Under the pieces are notes generated by a model. It did not search any database and was not told where the DNA came from. It saw only the letters and a program-made list of their open reading frames with translations. 64,000 nt of DNA from Larix kaempferi (taxonomy: Eukaryota; Streptophyta; Pinopsida; Pinales; Pinaceae). The position numbers were made by a program, and so were the translations under genes. The stretch is taken from NCBI GenBank assembly GCA_027924585.1, contig BSBM01000370.1, forward strand, positions 24,175,501-24,239,500. The letters run 5' to 3'. Shown piece by piece: positions 22,301 to 32,508 of the stretch; within the stretch, counting starts at the first letter, position 1; each line of letters begins with the position of its first letter.

Positions 22301-23901
22301 AATCTGATATTGTTGACGTTTGTTGTGCAGGAGAGAGGGCGCATTGGCTTCTTGGACAAAATCGATTTGCATAGAAACTACCTCAAAGCTTCCAAATTGA
22401 TCGGGATTGCATAGATCATCATCATCAAGGCATCTACAAGGTTACCCAGGTAAGATCCACAGGTTTGTTTCTCTTTCCTCTATCCAATCCATTGACATAA
22501 CTCATAAATTGTTAAAACCCTAAATATTTCAAAACCCCCATTTTACATTTTCTTAGATCTACTTAGATCTAGTGGGTTGTTGGGCATGATATTGAAAACC
22601 CACCTCTATAGCATCCACGGCATCCCGGATCTATAGTTTGGTGAGGATTGGCTTCCGTTTGACCCCTCTCCCAAGCCAACTTAGCTTCTCCCAAGGAAGG
22701 CGCACTTCACCATTTGAGCAAGTTGACCTAGATCTAGTTGATGGGTGTTTGAGATTCCACTTGATTTGACATCTACACATCAAATAACATACACCCAGGT
22801 TGTCCCTTTCTTGGAATTTACCTTGTGGGCCCCATTCCACATTTTAAGGGATCTAATCCCCATTTTGGACCACTTGGAATACTTGAACTCAGATCTACTA
22901 AGATCTAACCGGTGGATTGCCATGAAATTATAGATCCATACTCCTACCTGACCGATCTACTAGGATCTAAATTTTGGATGCCATCCGACATGATTTGACC
23001 CACCTAAACCCCATTTGAAGCCTCCTTGGGTAAAGTCGCACCACCTTGGAGAAGTGAGTTCACTCACTTCTAGGAACTGGGTACTTGAGATTATTGCAGA
23101 TCTGAAACCGGAATAATTCAAAACCTAGGTCTAGACTGTCACTTTGTCAAATCTTTCCTTGGGGACTGCATTCCTTGTTTTTAGGGATTGTGGTCCACTT
23201 GGGTTAAACCTAGATCTAGACACATTTAACCATCAAGACCTATACTGTCCACTTATCTCATGTTGTAGGAGTCCTAACCATAAGTCAACCCCACTTTGAC
23301 TCCACTTCCCAATTCCCAAGGCACTGGTTTCTCTACAAGGTAATTCAACTTTCCTAGATTGTTGGATTGACTTGTGGTTTAACTTAGGCATGGTAAACTA
23401 TACCTTTGAAGACATCATGAACCATGGTCAAGCTTGTCTCATGTACTAGTTAGCCCCAATACAACCCTTTAACTATCCTGCATTGGACACGGTTCCCAAG
23501 GCAGTGGATCTTTTGACATTGAACTAGTACACTAGCCCTAGATCTCACTATAAACATTATAAGTCACTCTTACATTCAACTATGAACCAAAGCTATATCT
23601 ATTGAACCCTCACTTGGCTTGTGACTTCATCCTTAGGTCTAGGATAAACCATACACCTAACTTCACTTGGAAATACCCTGATTTGGTGTCTCGGTTTTGA
23701 TCTCTCCTATCGGGAGTAGATCGGGTCTCCCCCTTTGTTGTCTGGGCTAGATAACATAAAGCGAAGGTTGCCTCGACTGGCGTGACAACCATACATATTG
23801 GAGGTCGAGGTGATTGTGGTTGCACCTTTCAAGTTGCCCTTCCCTATTTCCATCCATGACTGGATCCATCCATAGGGGTAACTACAGTTTAGGTGATAAC
23901 A
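19397..23901 (+). repeat. giant LTR, copy 3 (3' terminal)
   Basis: This 4,505-bp LTR ends GTGATAACA at 23901, followed by GAAAC. About nine bases are private to it, all from roughly 21402 onward; its first 2 kb has none. Confidence 0.9.
21903..21954 (+). promoter_or_regulatory. putative LTR core promoter, copy 3
   Basis: TATTTAAA at 21947-21954 with the same upstream AGTGG arm. A private change (AGCC to ATCC near 21900) lies just before the left arm and does not break it. In this LTR the promoter would read outward, antisense to the split gene beyond 23906. Confidence 0.4.
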
Positions 23902-23906
23902 GAAAC
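23902..23906. repeat. target site duplication GAAAC, right copy
   Basis: Second copy of the 5-bp duplication that brackets the giant-LTR array (left copy 1996-2000). A 5-bp duplication is usual for LTR retrotransposon integrases. Confidence 0.9.
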
Positions 23907-24352
23907 CCTCGCCAATCCTCAGTTTTCATGTGCCTCCCTTTAAACCAACATTCCCCAGTCAGCAGCAAACCTATAGCTTGGGAAACGAATCCCTTGGTCA
24001 ACTGCAACTCAATATATCCAATTTGAGCTTTCCTTCCGTCAAACGAAGTTGCAAATGCCCGAGACACCGCTACATTAAAACCAGAGAATTTCTGTAGAAA
24101 CCCTAACCATCCTACCTTTTCCACCCATTTACGGCATTCTAGAGCAGCGTCTAAGTATTCATCCCCAATGAGCTCGAATCTTGAGACAGGAGCCATGATA
24201 ACAATCACACAAGCTTTGGGGAGTTTCAAAACCCTAACTGAGAAACAAAATAAGTCTACCATCGTCTGATACAGGTTTATCAAAGTTCCAACCGACTTCA
24301 TTTCACCAGGGTACTGTAAACATTCATGAGCGGTCATGGAACGCAGAATCAT
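23902..24352 (-). pseudogene. 5' part of a split coding frame of unidentified repeated plant family
   Basis: The minus-strand frame starts at ATG 24350-24352 and is open down to the LTR junction. About 149 codons remain before the insertion. It is rich in aromatic and hydrophobic residues with a WVEKVGWLGFLQKF-type helix, and ends with a Trp-Arg-Gly-Phe stretch cut by the insertion. A later ATG (near the PVSRFELIGDEYLD part) could be the true start. The continuation is at 815-2000 in the same phase. A donor-like GGAG|GTAAG on the minus strand near 24544 and a possible acceptor near 24390 could mean a 5' leader intron. Family unknown to me; a retroelement-associated ORF is as likely as a host gene. 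Confidence 0.6.
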
Positions 24353-25410
24353 AATGCTTTTGAATTAGCAAGGGTTATTGGAACTTGCAGAACACATAAG
24401 GCGTAATGATGGCTTTCATAAATATGACAAGTGGTCAATAGCTAAAAATGACATTTGCATCATCGTGAATCAACAGATGGAAATAATTTGATTATGCATG
24501 TATCAAACCTTTAATCTCCACGATAATGCCAATGTTAACCAACTTACCTCCTTATTAATACGAGCGCCAAAGAAAAAACCGAGGTTTTGGTCTTTACTGC
24601 AATGCATAAATCAATGGTTATAACTACATAACTTTTCCCAACACATATTAATAATACCAAGATTTAGTAGGAAAAGATACGATCGATCAAATTAAAGTCA
24701 TGGTTGATATTGTAATGATGTGAAACAATTAGCATATGTAACCAAGACTTTAATCAACCCTTGGGGACTGCTTTTAATCGATATGATCGAATTTCTAAAA
24801 TTGACTTCACCTCAAATCATTATTGAAAAGTCTATAATCGCATAGGTCTTCCTCATAATAAAATGCACAGTTCAAAACAAGAGTAAGTGTATAAAATGGA
24901 AAAATTGTGATAGTGATATAAGATGAGCTTTCATCCTCATGATTTCCATGGTGAAATTGATCCTTGGAAGTGAATTGTGTTCATTTAGATCAAGCATATG
25001 AATTAGAATAACAAGTTGCCAAGTAAGGTAATTTCCCATTAAGTCAAGACATAGATGATTAATGTAATGATTTTGTTTGGCATTGAATCTACATGAATGA
25101 TCAATTTTCTAAAAATTAGAAGCTGCTAATTTTCAGGGTTATGAACTTCATAAATGATCAACCAACAATAAGAAACCAAAGTTAAAAAGGAAAATTCAAA
25201 TGGAAACTAATGGAAAAATTTCAGTCCCCCTATACCGATCAATCTTTCAACCTTTATTGGGAGTAACTTCAGAATCAAAGATTCTGAAGGCACTCCTAAA
25301 ATATTTGTTTATGAGTGTTGATCAAATGGTTGTGATATATAACATTGTTCATAGTCAAAAGACTTATGTAGTGACCAATAGAAATTTAGTGCTCATATTT
25401 CTCCAGAGGG
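24353..25410. other. non-coding interval between split gene and copia element
   Basis: AT-rich. Apart from the possible 5' leader and splice signals of the minus-strand frame near 24390-24546, I see no gene or element end. An open frame at 25200-25490 has no recognisable domain and runs into the copia LTR. Confidence 0.4.
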
Positions 25411-25897
25411 TGTTGCTTGCCAACAGGGGGTTTGGGGAGGATTTAGACCCAAACAATAGTCACATGGGGGGTCCAAGGGGGGGGAAGTGACTAGTTTGGG
25501 AGCCCCCCCTTAGCGGGGGTTCGGGAGTAACACCCCCATAGCGAAAATTTTGGAAAAAATTTCCTTGTAAAATGTTGTAATTTCATAGTCATGACTTGGT
25601 CAATAATGGGTGATTTATGGGCCCATGGTATTGGGTGTTCCATAGTATTTTCCCATGGTAATCGCTCGTTAAAAGGAAGGAATTTTAATATGGCTGTGTA
25701 TTGTAGCATTGTAAAGATCTCTATGATTATGTAAGAGAGACTATGATAGTATAATAATAAGGATTGGAAATTTATGTGTGGACGTAGCCCATCTTGGGTC
25801 AACCACGTTATATTGGTGTCTCTCTTGTATTGTGTTTATGTGATTCATATTTTCATCTTGTTTATTGTTATTACTCTACGATTCTATTTTTCTAACA
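25411..25897 (+). repeat. copia 5' LTR
   Basis: Starts TGTTGCTTG and ends TCTAACA. About 120 bp shorter than the 3' LTR: a segment near the start and about 50 bp near position 25745 are missing relative to 29910-30516. The exact left edge is uncertain. Confidence 0.65.
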
Positions 25898-25898
25898 A

Positions 25899-25912
25899 TT
25901 GGTATCAGAGCC
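25899..25912 (+). promoter_or_regulatory. primer binding site, initiator tRNA-Met
   Basis: TTGGTATCAGAGCC, the standard plant copia priming sequence, one base after the LTR end. Confidence 0.9.
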
Positions 25913-25972
25913 AAAGGTCTATTTGGCAGATAAACTCGCAGAAAAGAAGTGTTCCTAGTTCGAGTGGGAGCA

Positions 25973-28900
25973 ATGGAAGAAGAAGGAAATTTTAAGGTCA
26001 AGAAATTTAATGGCCAAAACTACCAGTTATGCAAGATGCAAATGGAGGACTAATTGTGCCAGAAGGATCTATTCTTACTGTTGGGAGGAAAAGCAAACCA
26101 GATGGCGACTATGATGGACGAAGAATGGGAGGGTCTTGACAGAAAGGCACTGGGAACAATAAGGTTGTGCCTAACTTCGTCGGTGGCTTTCAATATTTCA
26201 AAATAAAATACAACGGAGGGTCTGATGAGCACATTGGGTAAGTTGTATGAAAAACCCTTGGCCTCCAACAAGGTATTTGTAATGAAGCATTTATTTAATA
26301 TGAAGATGTCAGAAGGTGGATCTATTGCTGATCATTTAAATGAATTTAATGCGATTACAAATCAGCTAAGTTCTGTAAAAATGAACTTTGATGATGAGGT
26401 TAGGGATCTTCTAATATTGTGTTCATTGCCAGAAAGCTAGAACGACTTGGTCATGGTTGTAAGTAACTATGTCTCTAGTTCAAACACTTTGAAATTTGAT
26501 GATTTTGTTGGTGTTATTCTTAGTGAGGAAATGCGAAGGAAAAGGACAGGTGAGACATCAGGTAATGAATTGACCATGGAGAGCAGGGGAATACAAAGGG
26601 AGAGAGGAAAGAGCCCAGGTAATTGCAGCAAGTCCAGGAATGTCATATCCAAGTCCATATTGGGAAAGATAGAGTGTTGGAACTATGGAAAGAAATGACA
26701 TATAAAGAAATACTGCAGATCTCTAAAGAAGAAAGGAGATGGACAACAAGAGACTACTCAGGAAGCAAATGTAGCAGGTGATGTGGTACAAGATGATTTG
26801 ATTCTTGCATTAGATAATACTAGTGATTACTAAGTAGTAGGAAATTCTTTCATGATTATGTTCCAAGCGATTTTGGACATGCTTTACTGGGTGATGATAA
26901 TCCATGTAAAATTGTTGGAATGGGTAAGGTACGGATAAAGATAAAGAATGGTGAATGGCTGCTGAAAGATGTAAGGAATATTCCTGCTATGAAAAGAAAT
27001 CCGATCTCAACAGGGAAATTAGGAGATGGTGGTTGTTTATCTACGTTTGGAGAAACATGGTGGAAGATCACCAAAGGATCAATGGTGATGGAAAAAGGAG
27101 ACAGAATAGGTACATTGAATTTATGTCCTCATAATATTGATTGTTCTATATCTATAGCTTCCACAGGAACAGATACAGCATTGTGGCATCATAGGATTGG
27201 CAACATGAGTGAGAAGGGCATGCAAATTCTCCACTCAAGGAAGTTGCTTCTAGATCTGAAGCAGGTAAGTTTGGAATTCTTTGAGAATTGTGTTTATGGA
27301 AAATAGAAGAGAGACAAAGTTCTTAGGGTTAGGAAAGAGAAGAAGAGTGAAAATTTAGAGCTTGTACATACAGATGTATGGGGACTAGCTCAGGTACAAT
27401 ATCTTGGTGGCTCTCGTTATTATGTTACTTTTATTGATGATGCAACTAGAAAAACTTGGGTTTATTGCATTAGACAAAAATATGATGTGTTTGCTACTTT
27501 TAAGAAATGGAAAGCTTTGGTTGAGAATGAGACAGAAAAAGGTTGAAGTGTCATAGATATGATAATGGAGGTGAATATTGCGGCAAGGAGTTTGATAGTT
27601 ACTGTTCATAGCATTGGATTCGTAGAGAGAAGACAGTCCTAGGAACACCACAAGAAAATGGTGTGTCAGAAAGGATGAACAGAACAATCATGGAGTGTGC
27701 AAGGTGTATGAGATTGCATGCAGGGTTGCCCTTACATTTTTTGGCAAATGTTGTAGACATTGTTGTTTACTTAATAAACAGAGGGCCTTCAAGTGATTTG
27801 GATGGTGGTATTCCAAAGGAGGCATGGACAGGTAAAAAGGTAAACTACTATTTTCTGGGAACTTTTGGTTGTGAAGCATTTGTCCATATTGGTAAAGAAA
27901 ATAGAACAAATCTTGAGGCTAAATCCAAGAATTGTACCTTTATTGGATACGAGGTTGATGATTTTGGTTATCGCTTATGGGATAATGAAATAAAAAAATC
28001 ATTAGGAGTAGAGATGTAGTATTCAATGAAAATGTCATGTATAAAGATCAGTTGCAGGGAAATAAACAGGAAAAGGAAAACACAGAGTACATAGTGCTTG
28101 ATGAAATCAAAGAAAATGAAGTTCTAAAGGTGTTGGAAAATTAAGAACAATAGCAGGTACCTCAAACTCCTGCAAGTGTTAGAATATCTACCAGGCTAAG
28201 TAGACCCCCTTAATGATTCTCTCCTTCAATGTATTATTTATTGATGATTGATTCTAGTGAACCAGAATGTTATGAAGAAGCAATACAAGTGGAAACTTGA
28301 AAGAAGTGGGAACAATGCATGAATGAGTAGATGGACTCATTGGTAAGAAACCAGACTTGGGATTTGGTTTAGTTTCCTGCTGGTAAAATCTCAATGCAGA
28401 ATAAATGGGTTCATAGGTTGAAGGAAGAATATGGAGGAAAGAAGCGGTACAAGGCCAAACTTGTTGTAAAGGGCTTTGCACAAAAGAAAGGTATATATTT
28501 TGATGAAATATTTTCTCCTATTGTTAAAATGACTTCAATTAGAACTATTTTAAATCTAGTGGCGGTACAAGATTTGCATCTTGAACAATTAGATGTAAAA
28601 ACAACCTTTCTCCATGGGGATTGGGAGGAAGATATTTATATGTATAAGCCACAGGGGTATGAGGTCAAAGGGAAGGATAATTTGGTATGCAAGTTGAAGA
28701 AGAGCTTGTATGGCCTGAAGAAAGCTCCAAGGCAATGGTATTTGAAATTTGACAGGTTTATGACAGAACAAGGTTATAGTAGATGTCATTATAACCACTG
28801 TGTTTATTTCAAGAGGCTAGATAATGGAAGATATATTATCTTGTTATTGTATGTGGATGGCATGCTTGTTGCAGGGTCTAACATGCAGGATATAAATGTG

Positions 28901-29868
28901 CTCAAAAGGAATTTAGTTAATTCATTTGCGGTGAAGGATTTGGGTGCTACAAATCAAATCCTTGGTATGAGAATAACAAGAGATAGGAAAAATCGCAAAT
29001 TGACATTGTCTCAGGGTGAGTACATACAAATGGTGTTGGAGAGATTTAAAATGTAGAATGCAAAATCAGTTAGTACACCTTTGGCCAACCATTTCAAACT
29101 AAGTAAGTAGATGTGTCCCAAGACACAAGAAGAGATAAATTACCTGTCCAAGGTTCCCTATTCATCAGCAGTTGGCAGCTTAATGTATGCCATGGTTTGC
29201 ACAAGACCAAATATTGCACACACAGTGGGATTTGTGAGTAGGTATATGAACAATCCAAGTAAATAACATTGGAAGGCAGTACAGTGGATTCTTATGTATT
29301 TGAGAGGTACTAACACTCATGCATTATGTTTTGGAGGTTCAGACATTGTTCTACAGGGATATGTTGATGCAGATATGGCAGGTGGTAAAGATAGCATGAG
29401 GAGCACCACAAGGTATGTATTTACTGTAGGTGGAACAGAAGTAAGTTGGATTTCGAAACTACAAAAGGTTGTTTTTCTTTCAACAATGGAAACAGAGTAT
29501 GTTGCTACTACAGAGGCTAGTAAAGAGATGATTTGGTTATAGAGGTTCATGGAGGAATTGGGTAAGAAGCAAGAGAATAACAAGTTGTACAGTGACATCC
29601 AGAGTTTCATTCATATTGAAAGGAAATCATCATTCCATTCTAAGACTAAACATATAAGCTCAAGTACTATTTCATACGGTATGTTCTGGAAGATGAACTA
29701 TTGAAGTTGGAAAAGATACACACTAGCCAGAATCATGCAGACATGTTGACAAAGGTAGTAACCAGAGAGAAACCGATTTCCTGCTCGGTTTCAGTTGGCC
29801 TTCAAGCGTGAAGGTGAAGATGAGAAATTTTTCAAATCCAAGGTTCAGAGCATAGTCCAACAAGTGTA
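25973..29868 (+). pseudogene. broken copia gag-pol polyprotein
   Basis: An ATG at 25973 opens a gag reading with a UBN2-like region (about 26225-26690) and a zinc-knuckle remnant CWNYGKK near 26680. A GAG-pre-integrase motif LWHHRIGNMS lies near 27180. Integrase core pieces follow, including a RYDNGGEY stretch near 27555 and PQENGVSERMNRT near 27650, then RT at 28394-29056 and RNase H at 29294-29545. The RT catalytic box reads YVDG (28850-28861) where YVDD is expected. Stops interrupt every domain, for example within gag near 26068 and 26439, before the zinc knuckle and after the RT. A frameshift occurs near 27545. It cannot make working proteins. Confidence 0.85.
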
Positions 29869-29909
29869 GTAGCCATGGAGTTGTTGTGATCAATATCCAA
29901 GTGAGATAT

Positions 29910-30516
29910 TGTTGGTTGTGGAGCCTGATATTCCTTATTCAGAGGTCGTGTTTCAGTTGTGTCTAGATCCTAGACCATGACGGGGGGTTTGGGGGGGATT
30001 CCCCCCCAAAATACTCACCATGGGGGGTCTAAGGGGGGCATCGACTAGTTTGGGAGCCCCCCCTTGGAGGGGGTTCGGGGGAAATGCCCTCATAGAGAAA
30101 ATTTTGAAAAATTTTGCCTTGTAAAATGTTGTAATTTCATAGTCATGACTTGGTCAATAATGGGTGATTTATGGGCCCATGGTATTGGGTATTCCATAGT
30201 ATTTTCCCATGGTAATCTCTCTTTAAATGGAAGGCATTGTAATACAGCTATGTATTGTAGCATTGTAAAGATCTCTATGATTTTGTAAGAGAGATTGTGA
30301 GAGAGTGAAGAGGAAGTTGCAACGGATGTGTTGCAGGTTGTATCCCTTAATTTTGTTGGATGGTATAATAATAAGGACTGAAAATTTATGTGGATGTAGC
30401 CCATCTTGGGTCACCCACGTTATATTGGTGTCTCTCTTGTATTGTGTTTATGTGATTTATATTTGCATCTTGTTTATTGTTTATCGTTATTGCTCTGCGA
30501 TCATGTTTTTCTAACA
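29910..30516 (+). repeat. copia 3' LTR with G-run hairpins
   Basis: Starts TGTTGGTTG just after a weak purine stretch and ends CTAACA. Near its start are unusual G runs, including GGGGGGGATTCCCCCCC at 29991-30007, a 7-bp stem with a 3-base loop, and more G and C runs to about 30085. An about 50-bp stretch (30295-30360) is absent from the 5' LTR. Confidence 0.8.
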
Positions 30517-32508
30517 CTAGTCGCCTCTTAGTATTCATTGTTTCCAAAGATGGAATCACCATCGACCCTTCCAAGGTTCAATACATATTGGAATTACCAA
30601 CCCCACGAACACAATGCTAGTTGCAGAGTGTCCAAGGTAAGGCCAAATTTCTTCGTTGTTTTGTTCCCAACTATGCTACTTGGTCCCATGTAGTTTTATA
30701 GCTTATTAGAAAATACCTCCCATTTAAGTGGGATGACTATGCCCAAACCGCCTTCGATTCCCTTAAACAATCATTTCCATCAACCCCCCTCATCTCTCCT
30801 CCAGAATTTGAAAAATATTTCATCTTATATATGTTTGCGTCAGCTTCCGTTGTGGCCTTTGTACTAGTCCAACCTTCCAAGGACCAACAAGAACATGTCA
30901 TATATTATGTTAGCAAAACTCTCGTCGGACTTGCACTCAACTACACCCATGATGAGAAGATTGTGCTTGCAGTCATCCTCTTTGTACAAAATCTACGCCA
31001 ATTTATTTTTCTCTGGAAAACAACCATGGTTGTTGATTCCAACCCTATGCAATACATACTTAGCCATAGGATTATCAATAGTAAGTTTGCACATTGGATC
31101 TTTATCTTAGAAAAATTTGACCTCAAATTTGTTATCCCCAAAAGCAATAAATCCATGGCCTTAGCTGAAATCATTACAGACCTTTCGTCTACCACCACAA
31201 GCGAGTCTATCCAAGACCAGTTACCCGATAAGCACCTCTTTCCCATCACGGTCGATGATCCTTAGTACAATGATATTTTCCTTTATCTTCGCACCCAAAA
31301 ATTCGCTCCCCACTTATCCCGTGATAATCTCCGCAAAATGCATCACCAGGAACCATGATGCCTCCTCATCGGAGACGTCCTATATCATCACATATCAACA
31401 CTATCCTACGACGATTTATAACACATGAATAAGCCGAGCAAGTTCTCAATGAGTTCCATAGAAGCACGTGTGGCGGCCACCTCTCCGGAGTAGCTACCAC
31501 ACAAAAAAAATTATGAGCAGGGTATTTTTTGCCCTTCATATTCAAATAACATGTTTATGTTGTCAAACTGTGCGCGAATTGTCAAGTATTTTCCTGTAAA
31601 ACACGGTCCCCCATGCATCGCTGCATCCAATCATCACTGCTATCCCGTTTTGCAAATGAGAAATTGATTTTATGGAATGTCTCCTGGCTTCGGCACAAGG
31701 TCACCACCATATAATCGTCTTCGTCGATTATTTCACCAAATGGACCGAAGCAATGCCCACATTTGATTGTAAAGAAGTGACTGCAGCACAGTTCTTCTCC
31801 AAACATGTCACCTCTCGCTTTGACGTTCCCAAACAACTTGTCTCTGACAATGGAAGAAACTTCCATGATGAAACGTTTGAAGAAATATCGCGGCTGTTAG
31901 GATTTAAACACAAATTTTCAACCGCTTACTACCCTCAGGAAAATGGCTAGGTTGAAGTTGTTAACAAAATCCTCAAAACTATGCTCCAACACATAGTGGA
32001 TAAAAATAAAATAAACTAGCACCACATGTTCTTTCCTGCTCTTTGGGATTACCGCACTTTGGTCAATAATGCCATAGGTTTTACCCCATTTCACCTTGTC
32101 CATGGTGTAGAATTTGTCCTCACAATCGAGTGTCAAATCCCTACCCTCCAATCCGTCGTCGAGTTGCTACCTAATACCCCTGCACTGGAGCAGTGCCTAT
32201 TCATCCCGGAACACCTCAATGAAGAACGGCATGACTCTCTTCAACAAAATGAATCCATGAAAGTTCACTCCAAGGAACACTATGATAGACAGGTCCGACC
32301 CAGTTCCTTCAACGAAGGCAACTTTGTCCTTTTATTCAACGCCAAGAAAGATGGTAAACCAGGACCCAGTAAATTTCTATATAAATGGATAGGCCCTTAC
32401 ATTGTTAAGTATTATCTCCTAAAAGGATCCTATATATTAACCGACCATGAAGGTATCACCCTCAACCATCCAGTTAATGGGTTGTACCTCAAACAGTTCT
32501 ATACTTAA
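30517..32508 (+). pseudogene. 3' part of a Ty3/gypsy pol (RT end, RNase H, integrase)
   Basis: Begins immediately after the copia LTR with the tail of an RT domain (a FIVSKDGITIDP-type stretch). RNase H-like sequence follows at about 30700-31265 and an integrase core at 31672-31950 (SDNGRNF and PQENG motifs), then an integrase C-terminal domain to the stop at 32506-32508. The tail has KWIGPYIV...LNHPVNGLYLKQFY and no chromodomain, unlike the chromoviruses further right. Many stops and at least one frameshift (between about 31265 and 31672) make it a relic. The 5' part of this element is not found left of the copia insertion, so a deletion or rearrangement removed it. Confidence 0.75.

Larger units (their letters stand above)
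2001..23901 (+). mobile_element. non-autonomous giant-LTR retrotransposon, tandem LTR-I-LTR-I-LTR array
   Basis: Three LTRs (2001-6505, 10699-15203, 19397-23901) alternate with two internal regions (6506-10698, 15204-19396) in exact 8,698-bp register, without a single length change. Each LTR starts TGTTATCAC and ends GTGATAACA, a perfect 9-bp terminal inverted repeat. One 5-bp duplication, GAAAC, brackets the whole array. Each internal region has a tRNA-Asp-type primer site and one gag-protease frame, with no reverse transcriptase, RNase H or integrase core. Such an element would need enzymes from an autonomous relative. The array is best explained by unequal recombination between LTRs after a single insertion. 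By-eye comparison finds roughly 15-17 differences per LTR pair and about 8 between the internal regions, so it is recent and the copies are not an exact assembly duplicate. Confidence 0.9.
25411..30516 (+). mobile_element. degenerate Ty1/copia retrotransposon
   Basis: LTRs lie at 25411-25897 and 29910-30516, with an initiator-Met primer site right after the first. The coding order gag, protease, integrase, RT, RNase H is that of Ty1/copia. Many stops and at least one frameshift disable it. The LTRs differ by roughly a tenth over the shared part and also by length changes, so the insertion is much older than the giant-LTR array. No target duplication could be matched at the ends. Confidence 0.85.

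Noticed and set aside
2001-23901. Assembly artefact as explanation of the tandem array
   Set aside because: The copies differ by scattered point changes in LTRs and internal regions, including amino-acid changes. Exact duplication of one contig would not give these, though long reads remain the real test.
25491-25802. 103-codon minus-strand frame and its partner at 30090-30404
   Set aside because: Both lie in the two copies of the copia LTR and are matched only because the LTRs match.
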